64,000 nt of DNA from Verrucomicrobiaceae bacterium. GTDB taxonomy: Bacteria > Verrucomicrobiota > Verrucomicrobiia > Verrucomicrobiales > Akkermansiaceae. A program made the position numbers and the translations under genes. Location: the NCBI GenBank assembly GCA_027484055.1, contig JAIXQH010000057.1, positions 1-64,000 of the forward strand, in the 5' to 3' direction. The notes beneath the pieces are model-generated. The model saw nothing but the letters and a program-made list of their open reading frames with translations, was not told the DNA's origin and made no database searches. Of this stretch, positions 47,371-56,061 are shown in pieces. Position 1 is the first letter of the stretch, and every line of letters begins with the position of its first letter.

Positions 47371-50300
47371 ATGAAATATTCCTCTCCTCCTTCAATTCCC
47401 AGCAGGCGCTTTAGTCCCTTTACTGGGTTACACGAACTATTCAACAAGCTTGGCACTCGGCATTTGTTTCTGCCGTCCATGCTGACTGCTCTACTTGCGA
47501 TAGCACCAGTGGCAAACGCACAGATTTCGATTCTTAATACGAGTCCAGTCACGGAGAACTTCACAATCGGCACAACTGCCACGGCGGCCCTTCCCGCCAA
47601 TTGGAAAATGACAGCTCCAGGAACGGCTAGTCCTACTTGGACCGCGGCAGGAAATTTCACAGCAGTTTTGCAACAGGCGAGTACAGGCGGGCCCACCACG
47701 GGTTCACGCTATAACTGGGGAAACGGAACAGATACAACGGATCGGGCCGTCGGATTTATGACTTCGGGTGGGTATGCATCGCCCAATTCTGTGATGGCCT
47801 ATTACCAGAACAACACTGGGTCAACCATCACAAGCCTCGCTATTTCCTTTGATATCGAGCGCTATCGAATTAATAGCGCAGCTGCTGCTGTCACGTTCTT
47901 CACCTCCACCGACGGGAGCACTTGGACTGCACAAGCGGCGGGTGATAGTGGAGCATTTGCCACAGGAACGAGTGCTTTTAATTTCACAACCGGAACCGTA
48001 GTCAGTAAGAGCTTTAGTATCACCGAGCTTTCGATTGCTAGCGGATCACCCATCTACCTAAGATGGAATTTCAATACAACGGGTTCTAACTCGCAGGGAC
48101 TTGGACTAGATAACGTCTCAGTAACTGCACAAACAAGCGGCGCTCCCGATGTAACACCTCCAACTCTTGTCACCTTAAGCCCTGCTGACAATGCTGTTGA
48201 TATCGCAGTGCCTTCAACCCTACAAGCGACTTTCTCCGAGCCGATCGCGGCAGGCACTGGCACGGTGAGTATTTTCAAAGCAAATGGTGATCTAGTCGGT
48301 TCTCCGTTGAGCGTTCCGAGTGCTGCGGTTGTCATTTCAGGTGCCACAGCGACGATTACACCAAGTGTCGCCTTACAAACCGGCACTTCCTACTATGTAT
48401 TGGTTACATCAGGCACCTTCACCGACATCGCCCTGAATGCCTTTACGGGAATTGCGGATGCGACAACATGGAACTTCAGCACCATTCCTCCTGATACAGT
48501 AGCTCCAACGGTAGTATCCTTCACACCTGCGAATGGAGCCACGGGAGTTCAGCCACCTACGAAGTTGGGCATAACTTTCAATGAGCCGATTTCGCAGCCT
48601 GCCGCAGGTGGGACAACTTTTGCCAAGGTCTTCAAATCGGTCGAAGGAGTTCCTACTGAAGTCGCAAGTATCGACACTGCTGGCTTCTCGGGCATAACGG
48701 CCACTGGAACTCTTGCTGAGATCTCTCTCGGTAATACTGTTCTAGAAAATGGAGTTACCTATACGGTCCAAGTTGATGCCGGAGCATTTACCGATGATGC
48801 CGGTAATGGAATGGCTAGCGCTACTTGGACATTTACAACAGTAGCCGTGCCGGATCTCGTTCTGGGGGCACCCTACACCCAGAACTTTTCTACCTACACC
48901 TCAGCCACCACTCTTCCTCAAGGCTGGACTTTTTCGGGTGGTTCAACCTTAGACAGTACCTATCGTGGAGTCTGGGGCACCGTTACGCCGGATCCGACCA
49001 ATACCGCAGCAACGCTTGGTGGATTTCTTGGAGGCGCGAGCGTTTTCGGTTATCACCACACGAGCTTAAGTAACAGCACGACCCCTCCACTGACCCAGAC
49101 GCTGACTCTTAGAAATGCGACTACGGAGCCTATCACTGACCTGACGGTTTCATACAAAGGTCGCTTTAATGTTCCTACCAATACACGAATTCCTGTTTAT
49201 ACGGTTTCCGTTAATGGAGTGACTTCATCAATTCTGGGTTATACAACATCCGATGGCGACAACGCGCAAAGGAATGCCTCCATCAATATCCCTGCTGGAA
49301 TCCCAGCGGGCGCGACATTCCAGATTAGCTGGAGTTCGGGTTATCCTACGGGTTCAGGTTCAGCTCGGCAAATTGGAATTTCGGACGTCGTGGTTGGTAT
49401 CGGCGCTGCGGTTTTCGCGCCCACCGTGGCAAGCATGAGTGTTCCTGTTGCCTCGATCGGCTCACTTTCCGCAAATGTGCAAGCGAACGTGATAGGAGAT
49501 GGAGGTCAAACGGTTTCGGGTCGCGGCTTCGTTTATTCAGTCACTTCTGCGAATGCTGCGCCTCAGATCGGAGGAATTGGCGTTACCACGGTGGCCGACG
49601 GTGCTCCCGCGACTGGTGCCTTTAATGCAAGCCTCAGCGGCTTATCACCTGCCACTACTTACTCGGTCAGCGCTTATGCGACAAATACTACCGGAACAAG
49701 TTATACCCCGGCAGTGACATTTATCACCGTCGGGCAATCGCCAACGTTCGTGAATAGTTACACTCAAGAGTTTAGTGGTATTACCGGAAACACCGGAGGA
49801 ATCACCAACATGCCTGCAGGCTGGACAGCCATATCAGATAACGTGCCGCCACTCCAAACTTATGCGGGTAATTGGGGAACGGGATCCAGCACAGGCGGCT
49901 TCCTCGGAGGTGTGACGGCTACTCCGCCTTCAGTGCCGGGTGTTTTGGGGTATCGCCATACAAGTAATTCCGGCACTCTTACAGTCACTCTCCGCTTAAT
50001 CAACGGAACGGGAGCGACCCTAACGAGTTTAAATGTGTCCTATTTGGGACGAGCATTTGTAAATGCCACCACTGCTGAGGGGCGCTCACCTCGATGGGAA
50101 GTGAAAGTCGCTGGGTCGGCTCCTGTTACGGCACTTGCCTATGATACTTTAGCTGGAAGCGATTCTACTAAAACAACGACTATCACAGGACTGTCAATTG
50201 CTGCTGGTGCGGAATTTGCAATCACTTGGACGTCTGACCGCGATGGGACAAATGGACGGACCGGTGCATCGAAACAAATCGGCCTTGCTCAAGTGTCAAT

Positions 50301-50658
50301 TTCAAATGCCACTCCGCCATCCGGGACGCTTTTCTCATCATGGGCGCTCGACAATACTGGCAGCGCAAGTGCGGATCCTGCCGCTGACCATGACAACGAT
50401 GGTGTCTCGAATGGCCTAGAGTATTTCATGGGTGCTACGGGTTCAACCTTCACGCCGAACCCAGGCATCGTAGGTGGGGAAATCACCTGGCCTCTTAGTT
50501 CTACCTTCCTTGGGACCTACACCGTGCAGACTTCTACCAATCTGTCAGACTGGACGCCGGTATCGTCAACGGTGGTTGGTAATAGTGTGAAATACACTCC
50601 GAGCGGTCCAGGTCCTCTCTTTATTCGTATGGCGGTAACTCCGACAGCGACTCCTTGA
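47371..50658 (+). CDS. Large secreted multidomain protein with bacterial Ig-like domains
   Basis: 1095 residues. An N-terminal signal sequence ends near residue 50 (TALLAIAPVANAQ). Domains in order: a jelly-roll-like adhesin domain (about 55-250), two Ig-like SbsA/Big_5 domains (about 260-370 and 375-490, each with TxxxxSPADNAVDI or FTPANGATGVQ), a second jelly-roll domain (about 500-680), a fibronectin-III-like domain (about 685-790), a third jelly-roll (about 800-985), and a C-terminal tail with DHDNDGVSNGLEYFMG. The tail is typical of verrucomicrobial secreted proteins. Likely a surface or matrix adhesin. The first and third jelly-rolls share QNFS/QEFSGI...PAGWT motifs. Confidence 0.8.
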   Translation: MKYSSPPSIPSRRFSPFTGLHELFNKLGTRHLFLPSMLTALLAIAPVANAQISILNTSPVTENFTIGTTATAALPANWKMTAPGTASPTWTAAGNFTAVLQQASTGGPTTGSRYNWGNGTDTTDRAVGFMTSGGYASPNSVMAYYQNNTGSTITSLAISFDIERYRINSAAAAVTFFTSTDGSTWTAQAAGDSGAFATGTSAFNFTTGTVVSKSFSITELSIASGSPIYLRWNFNTTGSNSQGLGLDNVSVTAQTSGAPDVTPPTLVTLSPADNAVDIAVPSTLQATFSEPIAAGTGTVSIFKANGDLVGSPLSVPSAAVVISGATATITPSVALQTGTSYYVLVTSGTFTDIALNAFTGIADATTWNFSTIPPDTVAPTVVSFTPANGATGVQPPTKLGITFNEPISQPAAGGTTFAKVFKSVEGVPTEVASIDTAGFSGITATGTLAEISLGNTVLENGVTYTVQVDAGAFTDDAGNGMASATWTFTTVAVPDLVLGAPYTQNFSTYTSATTLPQGWTFSGGSTLDSTYRGVWGTVTPDPTNTAATLGGFLGGASVFGYHHTSLSNSTTPPLTQTLTLRNATTEPITDLTVSYKGRFNVPTNTRIPVYTVSVNGVTSSILGYTTSDGDNAQRNASINIPAGIPAGATFQISWSSGYPTGSGSARQIGISDVVVGIGAAVFAPTVASMSVPVASIGSLSANVQANVIGDGGQTVSGRGFVYSVTSANAAPQIGGIGVTTVADGAPATGAFNASLSGLSPATTYSVSAYATNTTGTSYTPAVTFITVGQSPTFVNSYTQEFSGITGNTGGITNMPAGWTAISDNVPPLQTYAGNWGTGSSTGGFLGGVTATPPSVPGVLGYRHTSNSGTLTVTLRLINGTGATLTSLNVSYLGRAFVNATTAEGRSPRWEVKVAGSAPVTALAYDTLAGSDSTKTTTITGLSIAAGAEFAITWTSDRDGTNGRTGASKQIGLAQVSISNATPPSGTLFSSWALDNTGSASADPAADHDNDGVSNGLEYFMGATGSTFTPNPGIVGGEITWPLSSTFLGTYTVQTSTNLSDWTPVSSTVVGNSVKYTPSGPGPLFIRMAVTPTATP

Positions 50659-50678
50659 TTCGTCTGAGTTTCTGCAAG

Positions 50679-50709
50679 CCCTGGTTCTCGTCATGAGGGC
50701 CGGGGTTTT
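50679..50709 (+). terminator. Rho-independent terminator of the surface-protein gene
   Basis: An 11-bp stem CCCTGGTTCTC / GAGGGCCGGGG with several G-U pairs and a GTCAT loop, followed by GTTTT-A. It lies 20 bases after the stop codon. Confidence 0.65.
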
Positions 50710-50773
50710 ATCATTTCAGGATTCAACCCCATCGCGCTGGACTCGGTCGATTTGCTTCGCCTAAATTTCGCCC

Positions 50774-51376
50774 ATGAAACCTCGTTTCTCCCCTCAACAC
50801 GGCATGCAAAACAAGCAGGCCCGTGAAAATCGACATGTGCAAACGGTCGAAATCACCGTCCCCTCGCTCGATGAAGATGACGTCTTGGCCATCGTTGCGC
50901 AGCAAGCAGACCCCTTCGTCCTCATTCTCGACTGCGTGCAAGACCCGCACAATCTAGGAGCCATCCTCCGCACTGCCGATGCGGCGGGGGTGCATGTCGT
51001 CGTCGCGCCGAAGGATAAAGCCGTAGGAATCACAGAAACCGTGCGCCGAGTCTCGGTGGGCGCGGCGGATCACGTCCCATTCGCGCAAGTCACGAATCTT
51101 GCGCGGACCATGGAAAAACTCAAAGCCGCCGGCGTCTGGCTGGTGGGCACTTCCGATCATGCCACCTCTAAGTCGATCTACGCGCAGGACTTAAAGGGGC
51201 CACTTGCGCTTGTGCTCGGTGCAGAGGAAAAAGGCATGCGCCGCTTGACGGAGGAAAACTGTGATTTCCTCGTGTCCATCCCCATGGCCGGAAAAGTCGA
51301 GTGCCTCAATGTATCCGTGGCGACTGGGGTTTGCCTGTTTGAGGCGGTGCGCCAGCGCCGAGTCGCAGATGAATGA
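50774..51376 (+). CDS. rlmB: SpoU/TrmH-family rRNA 2'-O-methyltransferase (RlmB-like)
   Basis: 200 residues. SPOUT trefoil-knot fold is shown by [22 protein letters not shown] (motif 1), [18 protein letters not shown] (motif 2) and [25 protein letters not shown] (motif 3, S-adenosylmethionine binding). This is closest to RlmB, which methylates G2251 of 23S rRNA, although the N-terminal RNA-binding domain is reduced to about 35 residues. RNA target is therefore inferred. The next gene overlaps its stop by eight bases. Confidence 0.85.
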   Translation: MKPRFSPQHGMQNKQARENRHVQTVEITVPSLDEDDVLAIVAQQADPFVLILDCVQDPHNLGAILRTADAAGVHVVVAPKDKAVGITETVRRVSVGAADHVPFAQVTNLARTMEKLKAAGVWLVGTSDHATSKSIYAQDLKGPLALVLGAEEKGMRRLTEENCDFLVSIPMAGKVECLNVSVATGVCLFEAVRQRRVADE

Positions 51377-52169
51377 GCCAGTGAGGATTCTTTCCGACCT
51401 GCATCTGGGTCATAAGATTTCACGGATCGAAGAGGTCGAGACGCTGCGACCCTTGATCGCAGGAGCGGGCACGGTGATTTTCAATGGCGACACGTGGCAA
51501 GAGCTAGCGCGCCCGTTTTTAGAACGCTCCACGGCGATGTTGGCGAAACTGCAAGCCATCTGCCGTGAGGAAGGCGTAGAGGCGATTTTTCTTTCGGGAA
51601 ATCACGATCCAAGCTGGCCTGGGCCAGGCTGGGTCGAGCTGGCGGGAGGGAGAATTATCGTCACTCATGGCGATGCTCTGCTCTTCGATGGCTCGCCGTG
51701 GAAGCGGGAAATCCTCGTCAATGGTGAACGGGTGATGGAGCTGTGGAACGAGCACCCGAGCGCCCACTCAGATGTAGAAGAGCGGCTCCGAGTCGCCCGG
51801 AAAATCGCTCGCGAACTCTGCACCGTGGAACACGCGACAGGGCGAAGTCTCATCGAACGCGCCTGGGACGCCGCCTTCCCACCACGCCGGGCACTCCGGA
51901 TGCTGGAAGGCTGGTTCACCCAAGGGCAGACCGGAGCGCAGTTCTGTGAGGCCTATTTTCCCAATGCCGAGATCCTCGTGGTGGGGCATTTCCATCGTGA
52001 GGGAACGTGGTCTAGGAATGGGCGCCGCACGATCAATACCGGCTCATTCATGGCACCGGGACGTGCCCACTGGGTCGAGTGGCAGGACGGCTTTCTCAGT
52101 CGGGGCTGGATCGATGAATCCAGCAGCCAGTGTCAAAAAGGAGCCGTCCTAGATGTCTGGCGCTTCTGA
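51369..52169 (+). CDS. Calcineurin-like metallophosphoesterase
   Basis: 266 residues from ATG 51369, overlapping rlmB by eight bases. Metal ligands of the phosphoesterase fold: DLHLGH (about 9-14), GDTW (39-42), GNHD (about 78-81), the single His in [14 protein letters not shown] (about 98-111), and the late GHFHREG (about 211-217). This matches the LpxH/UDP-diacylglucosamine pyrophosphohydrolase-like group, though I cannot confirm that function. In this window two other lipid A genes (lpxD, lpxK) occur, which makes such a role possible. Confidence 0.85.
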   Translation: MNEPVRILSDLHLGHKISRIEEVETLRPLIAGAGTVIFNGDTWQELARPFLERSTAMLAKLQAICREEGVEAIFLSGNHDPSWPGPGWVELAGGRIIVTHGDALLFDGSPWKREILVNGERVMELWNEHPSAHSDVEERLRVARKIARELCTVEHATGRSLIERAWDAAFPPRRALRMLEGWFTQGQTGAQFCEAYFPNAEILVVGHFHREGTWSRNGRRTINTGSFMAPGRAHWVEWQDGFLSRGWIDESSSQCQKGAVLDVWRF

Positions 52170-52185
52170 GAAGGAAACGAAAAAA

Positions 52186-52260
52186 TGGTACACGAGGACG
52201 GGATCGAACCGCCGACCAATCCGGTGTAAGCGGACCGCTCTACCGCTGAGCTACTCGTGC
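52186..52260 (-). tRNA. tRNA-Val (UAC)
   Basis: On the minus strand the acceptor stem GCACGAG pairs with CTCGTGT (one G-U). The D-arm is GCTC...GAGC, the anticodon stem is GTCCG/CGGAT with loop CTTACAC, and the T-arm is GGCGG TTCGATC CCGTC. The anticodon is TAC (valine). The 3' CCA is encoded. It runs 75 nucleotides. Confidence 0.95.
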
Positions 52261-52358
52261 AGGGCGGGCGAAAGTTGCCGGGACTTTTTACGAAGATCAA
52301 GCTCTGAGTGTGGCAAAGCTTGCTGGATGTCCGTGGGGGTGGTTTGTTCCCTGCACGA

Positions 52359-52823
52359 ATGCATCTTCGCCTCTCCGATCAAGAACTCGCCACGTTGGTG
52401 GAAATGGTAAGCCTCGCCGCGAATGTCGCCTCGTGGAACCAAAAGGAGTCAGCGAGTGACCAAGTGACGGCGTTTGAGACGCTGGAGAGTAAAATCCTCG
52501 AAAAAGCAGCCCACTCCGGCCTGAGCGACTGGATCGAGTTCGACGAAGAGCAGCAGCGGTTCCGAGTGAAGGAGGCCATCGAAGAACGCTTGTTCTACCA
52601 CGAGTGCTACGAGGAGTTTCGCAATGAAAGCTTCTGGGACGAGATGGCCGTGCGCCTCGCCGATCGAGACCTAGCCCGCGCCATCGGCTTCAAGGAGTGG
52701 GAAAAACTCAGCGAAGAAGACCGCCGCGCTCGGACTGTCGCCTGGGAAAAGCGCTACTGGGAGGAGTTTTCCAAACGCGGCGTCGAACGAGTCGTGGTGG
52801 TGACGCCACCGGGAGAAGGCTGA
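52359..52823 (+). CDS. Conserved-looking acidic hypothetical protein, 154 aa
   Basis: The ATG at 52359 gives MHLRLSDQELATLVEMVSLAANVASWN. The whole protein is helical and highly charged, with many Glu, Asp, Arg and Trp residues (ESFWDEMAVRLADRDLARAIG, KRYWEEFSKRG). No signal peptide. It starts 98 bases beyond the tRNA gene, in the other direction. I do not recognise it; a cytoplasmic binding or regulatory role is only a guess. Confidence 0.65.
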   Translation: MHLRLSDQELATLVEMVSLAANVASWNQKESASDQVTAFETLESKILEKAAHSGLSDWIEFDEEQQRFRVKEAIEERLFYHECYEEFRNESFWDEMAVRLADRDLARAIGFKEWEKLSEEDRRARTVAWEKRYWEEFSKRGVERVVVVTPPGEG

Positions 52824-52878
52824 GAGGGCGGACTTTTCACTTGGCGAGTCGGTGATCTGAGCCTAGAAAACCTACGTA

Positions 52879-52986
52879 ATGACACGTTCTTCCATCGAAT
52901 TCGCCGCGAAGGTTTATATCGTCGCCCTAATCTTCGTCTTTATCTGGACCGTGATGAAGGTGCTGCAGCAAATCGGCTGGGCCTAA
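52879..52986 (+). CDS. 35-residue single-span membrane protein
   Basis: MTRSSIEFAAKVYIVALIFV then FIWTVMKVLQQIGWA. A single hydrophobic helix (about 12-27) with a short polar head and amphipathic tail is flanked by residues typical of membrane borders (Lys, Trp). It sits alone in an intergenic space. Small one-helix proteins often regulate transporters or kinases. Coding is supported only by the reading frame and the composition. Confidence 0.45.
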   Translation: MTRSSIEFAAKVYIVALIFVFIWTVMKVLQQIGWA

Positions 52987-53065
52987 GTGTTGGGGCGGCC
53001 TCCAAGGCAGGGACGGACCGCAGCGGAAATTAGCCTACCTTTGAAAGACGGCTTCTGTGAGGCGG

Positions 53066-53653
53066 TCACAGCTTCCAATCCACGGCGACTTCGGCAATGC
53101 GACCGCTTTTATCGTCATACTTGATGAAGCCGTGTTCCAATCCGTATTCGTGAACGCATTTGGTGACTTTCACGTCGAAGGCGCAATACTCGGCGATTTT
53201 CTTAAGAGGAGCAAAGTCGCCTGACTTTTTATGGTCCTGCCACCAGCGTAGGGCATCTAGGCCGTCGGCGGTTTTTCCTGTGCCGAGAGAGGCGGAGGCG
53301 ACCGAGTCCAATTTGAGCCGGAAGCCGATGATTTTTTCCAAATCTAGCATCATGTCCAGATTCAGCGTTTGCTCGGTCAATGTGTGGAAAATATAGGGCT
53401 GGAGCACCGCATAGTCGAACTGGATGTGATTCCAGCCGACCACCAAATCCGCGCGCACGAGTTCTTCTCCGAGCTTTTCCATCTCGTTTTCCCCATAGAT
53501 CTCATAGGTTCCGCGGGCGGTGCTGTAGGTGACTCCCACGGAGACCTGCATCTTGTCTTTATGGGAAAAGCCACCCACGTCGCCAAAACTGCGCTGCGTC
53601 TCTAGATCAAAATAAACGATGTTTTTTTCGGCCACACAGCAAGCTAGTCGCAT
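53066..53653 (-). CDS. RNase H-like 3'-5' exonuclease fold protein
   Basis: The ATG at 53653 gives 195 residues (MRLACCVAEKNIVYFDLETQ). DEDD-type residues are seen: Asp16 and Glu18 in YFDLETQ, Asp in NHIQFDYAVLQ (about 95-105), and Asp in AEYCAFDVKVT. This matches the ribonuclease H-like superfamily 3'-5' exonucleases, such as the YprB-like group. Substrate (RNA or DNA) is unknown. The gene ends beyond the 35-residue ORF and is divergent from a Fur-type gene. Confidence 0.75.
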   Translation of the reverse strand: MRLACCVAEKNIVYFDLETQRSFGDVGGFSHKDKMQVSVGVTYSTARGTYEIYGENEMEKLGEELVRADLVVGWNHIQFDYAVLQPYIFHTLTEQTLNLDMMLDLEKIIGFRLKLDSVASASLGTGKTADGLDALRWWQDHKKSGDFAPLKKIAEYCAFDVKVTKCVHEYGLEHGFIKYDDKSGRIAEVAVDWKL

Positions 53654-53830
53654 GGTGGTGGAACGATCAAGCGCGATGCTCGACCAGCGACGGATCGGTC
53701 CCGTGAAGCGCTGACGGATCTGTTTTGTCGTTGGCCGCCAGAGCTGTCTTTGACAGCGCATTTTCTTTTTTTGGGCTTTCTTGGCTTCTTTCGCCTTTCC
53801 GCCTCATGCCGGGGGCGATAGGGTAGCGTC

Positions 53831-54328
53831 GTGGAAAACGGGATCCAAGAACGGCTCGACGCATTTATCCGACGCAAAGGTCTGCGTCGGACGGGTCAGC
53901 GTGACACGATCATTAAAGCCGCCTTCTCCAAGGATGAGCATTTCACGGCGGAAGAATTGTTCGAGCGCGCCCGCAAGCTCGACTCCGAAACCTCGCGGGC
54001 CACCGTTTACCGCACGCTCAGTCTCTTGGTTGAGGCGGAGCTGCTCCGAGAAATCGATCTCGGGGAAAACCACACGACTTACGATCCGAATTTCCTAGAT
54101 CGTCCCTCGCACAACCATCTCGTCTGCATCGACTGCGGACGCGTCGTCGAGTTTGAGGACTCGCACTTGGACCTGCTCAACGACTGCGTCACCCGGCGGC
54201 TCGGCTACAAACCCGTGCGCCAGACGATTAAAATCGAAGCCAACTGCGAGCAACTCCGGCTCAAAGGCCGCTGCCCCAACCTCATCGCCACCCGCCTCAC
54301 CGGAAAGCGACTGCGGAAAAAACGATAG
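53831..54328 (+). CDS. Fur-family metal-dependent transcriptional regulator
   Basis: 165 residues from a GTG start. Winged helix (about 14-85): RRTGQRDTIIKAAFSKDEHFTAEELFERAR and SRATVYRTLSLLVEAELL. The dimerisation domain has HNHLVCIDCGRVVEFED, with the histidine and CxxC pair of the family. The C-terminus normally contributes a second CxxC, but here only KGRCPN is present, with no following Cys. Specificity (iron, zinc, manganese or peroxide) therefore cannot be named. Confidence 0.88.
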   Translation: MENGIQERLDAFIRRKGLRRTGQRDTIIKAAFSKDEHFTAEELFERARKLDSETSRATVYRTLSLLVEAELLREIDLGENHTTYDPNFLDRPSHNHLVCIDCGRVVEFEDSHLDLLNDCVTRRLGYKPVRQTIKIEANCEQLRLKGRCPNLIATRLTGKRLRKKR

Positions 54329-54596
54329 TCATGAATTCCCCATAATAGACTCGTTTCTCATCCTAACCGCCATCCTACTCTTTGGCCTCATCACCGCGTG
54401 AATACTCGTGCGTCTCGCCTTCGACATTTCTGAAAAGGTCATGCGGGTACCGATTTGGATGGGTTCATCTCACGGAGTTATTTGCAGGCTCTGGATGACG
54501 GTTGTGAGTGATGGCTCCCCAAAGTCTGAAGGCGGCAATAGCTATTTTTTGATAGTTTGACTGAGAGTGGTATTTCTGAAAATTTCGAGGGTGCAG

Positions 54597-55982
54597 ATGA
54601 TGCAAAGTTCTAAGTTAGGTTTCTTGATTCGCTGTGGCTTTGCGGCGGCTTTTGGGATGATTTATGCCATGGCCTACCCTCCATTCGGTTGGAGATACTT
54701 CATTTTCCCCGGGCTTGTCGGCTTGCTGCTAGTGCTTCGTGGTCAGAATGGGACGCAGGCTCGGACGCTTGGATTTTTACATGGAATGACGGCCTACGCG
54801 GTGAGTTTATCATGGCTGCTCAACATTTTCGGAAACTTCGCGGTGGTTCTCTGGTGCGTGCTTGCCGTCTTCACCGCTTTGTTCGCAGAAATGCAATGCC
54901 GAGCCAGTCGGAGAGGGGTGGGCGGATGGTGGTTTGTTGCGTTCACAGCGGTGAACTGGAGCGCTTGGGAATTCATCCGTGCGGAATTATTTTCACTTAA
55001 ATTGCCATGGATGACCGCAGGTCTTGCGATCGGGCCTAACGCCTTCTTGCCGTGGATCGGTGTCTACGGTGTGAGTCTGCTCGTCGTCATCGGCGCGGCT
55101 CTCATCAATTCACGGATGTGGAAAAGCGCAGGCCTCGCGATCATGATTCTCGGCACGGCCGTTTTTGTCTATTCAGGTCATCCCACGCCTTCAGCAAACG
55201 ATTCAAGGACCGTGAAGGTCGCTGGGCTTCAATTGGAAGGAGTTTCGTTGAATGAATACCTAGCTGATTCGTATAAGTTGTCCTCAGACATCGATTTCAT
55301 TGTCTGGCCTGAGTATGCTGTCCCCTATGATATTCGTGAAAACAAGCGAGACTGGAGTCTGATCCAAGCACTCTGCAGCGAGCGCGACATCACCCTCACA
55401 TTCGGTACCCAATCCCGCCCGGGAGGCGGTGATGCGTGGAGAAACATTGCTCTAACGGTCGATGGGTCAGGTGCCCTCGGGGAACACACCAAGATGCATG
55501 TGGTGCATTTTTTTGACGATGGGACACCGGGGAAAATGGCCGTGCCCGTGATGACGACTCATGGCAAAGTGGGCACCCCAATTTGTTTTGATTGTGACTA
55601 TGAAGGAGTCGTCAGAAAAATGACTGCCGCTGGCGCGGAATGGTTCGTAGTGCCTACGATGGACGCCGAGTCGTGGAGTGCAAGGCAGCACGACCAACAC
55701 GCCGAGCTAGCGAGAATCCGCGCCTGTGAAAACGGCCGCTGGATGGTTGTCTGTGCCACCTCCGGTGTTTCTCAATTCATCGATCCCCACGGACAGATAC
55801 ATTCGAGACTAGGTGCATTGCAACAGGGCCCGATTCTTGGCACCATCAGACGTGAAAACGCACTCACCATCTACACCCGTTTCGGATGGCTAGTCCCGTG
55901 GTCCGTGTTGGGAATTGCGTCCATGGTTTGGTTCTGCCTCGTGATTCCCAAAAAATGGTTAAGCTCAATCCTCGTGAAATGA
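54597..55982 (+). CDS. lnt: Apolipoprotein N-acyltransferase (Lnt family)
   Basis: 461 residues from ATG 54597, set by a GAGG six bases before it. The N-terminal half has about six transmembrane helices; the C-terminal nitrilase domain carries the triad. Catalytic Glu is in WPEYAVP (about 239), Lys in HTKMHVVHFFDDG (about 300) and Cys in TPICFDCDYEG (about 330). Lnt adds the third acyl chain to lipoproteins at the outer face of the inner membrane, consistent with several lipoproteins nearby. It is shorter than E. coli Lnt (512). Confidence 0.8.
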   Translation: MMQSSKLGFLIRCGFAAAFGMIYAMAYPPFGWRYFIFPGLVGLLLVLRGQNGTQARTLGFLHGMTAYAVSLSWLLNIFGNFAVVLWCVLAVFTALFAEMQCRASRRGVGGWWFVAFTAVNWSAWEFIRAELFSLKLPWMTAGLAIGPNAFLPWIGVYGVSLLVVIGAALINSRMWKSAGLAIMILGTAVFVYSGHPTPSANDSRTVKVAGLQLEGVSLNEYLADSYKLSSDIDFIVWPEYAVPYDIRENKRDWSLIQALCSERDITLTFGTQSRPGGGDAWRNIALTVDGSGALGEHTKMHVVHFFDDGTPGKMAVPVMTTHGKVGTPICFDCDYEGVVRKMTAAGAEWFVVPTMDAESWSARQHDQHAELARIRACENGRWMVVCATSGVSQFIDPHGQIHSRLGALQQGPILGTIRRENALTIYTRFGWLVPWSVLGIASMVWFCLVIPKKWLSSILVK

Positions 55983-56061
55983 TCGCTTCCCACCCGTGCA
56001 AACCGCCCCGCGCCGAAGCAATGATTTACATTCCTGCGAGACCCACTATTAAGCATACATC

